Part shown: in pieces, positions 5,921 to 5,973 of the stretch | Numbering within the stretch: position 1 is the stretch's first letter | Layout: every line of letters starts with the position of its first letter | Origin: an uncultured Mycoplasmatota bacterium | GTDB taxonomy: Bacteria > Bacillota_I > Bacilli_A > RF39 > UBA660 | Direction of reading: 5' to 3' | DNA: 5,973 bases | Assembly (NCBI GenBank): GCA_900554615.1 | Contig: USIB01000077.1 | Span: 1 to 5,973 of the forward strand | Program-made: the position numbers and the translations under genes | The notes under the pieces: generated by a model | The model's database searches: none | The model's input: only the letters and a program-made list of their open reading frames with translations | What the model was told of the DNA's origin: nothing

Positions 5921-5973
5921 GCAGATGTGGTTCAACGATTAGAATTCGGCCTTGCCAAGGCTGAGACGGGGGT
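5921..5973 (+). tRNA. tRNA-Gly (anticodon GCC), 3' end cut off by the window
   Basis: Acceptor 5' strand GCAGATG (5921-5927), D stem GTTC/GAAT (5930-5933 with 5942-5945), anticodon stem CGGCC/GGCTG (5947-5951 with 5959-5963) around TTGCCAA with anticodon GCC at 5954-5956, a 4-nt variable loop (AGAC), then GGGGG of the T stem; the window ends at T54. G1, C2 and anticodon C35/C36 agree with glycine identity. The D loop reads AACGATTA, with G18 followed by A where the normally invariant G19 is expected. It is transcribed away from ffh from the promoter just upstream; further tRNA genes may follow outside the window. Confidence 0.9.

Overview
This is an AT-rich bacterial window with the standard genetic code (all Trp codons are TGG), strong AGGAGG-type ribosome binding sites and sigma-A-like promoters. 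It suggests a low-GC Gram-positive (Firmicutes), probably an uncultured gut or host-associated member of the Bacilli/Mollicutes-related or Clostridia lineages. A CotD-like spore coat protein hints at sporulating ancestry. The sortase-type surface protein implies a Gram-positive cell wall. I cannot name the species.

Layout from right to left, since every protein gene is on the minus strand. A partial tRNA-Gly(GCC) runs off the right edge on the plus strand, behind a good promoter. Divergent from it, ffh (SRP GTPase, 4511-5818) starts a transcript and is followed after 8 nt by a small ASCH-domain gene (4116-4502) whose ribosome binding site overlaps the ffh stop codon. After 71 nt comes a CotD-like Cys-rich protein (3688-4044), ended by a clear hairpin terminator. 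A DUF4186 gene (3243-3605) follows with its own extended -10 promoter and a terminator.

The left half is one gene (92-3013, TTG start) for a 973-residue surface protein. Its order is signal peptide, thioester (TQXA-type) adhesin domain, about five SpaA/CnaB-like domains, a VPNTG sorting signal with membrane segment, a second membrane segment, and a C-terminal sortase domain. A sortase substrate and a sortase are thus joined in one polypeptide. The sortase keeps the catalytic His and Cys motifs, but Gln sits where the catalytic Arg is expected. The gene has a full promoter overlapping hexamer repeats and ends at a terminator. A second hairpin at the left edge probably ends a convergent gene outside the window.

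The right-hand genes serve housekeeping roles (translation, membrane protein targeting), with two small genes of uncertain role. The adhesin-sortase is an independent transcription unit and the most unusual part of the window.
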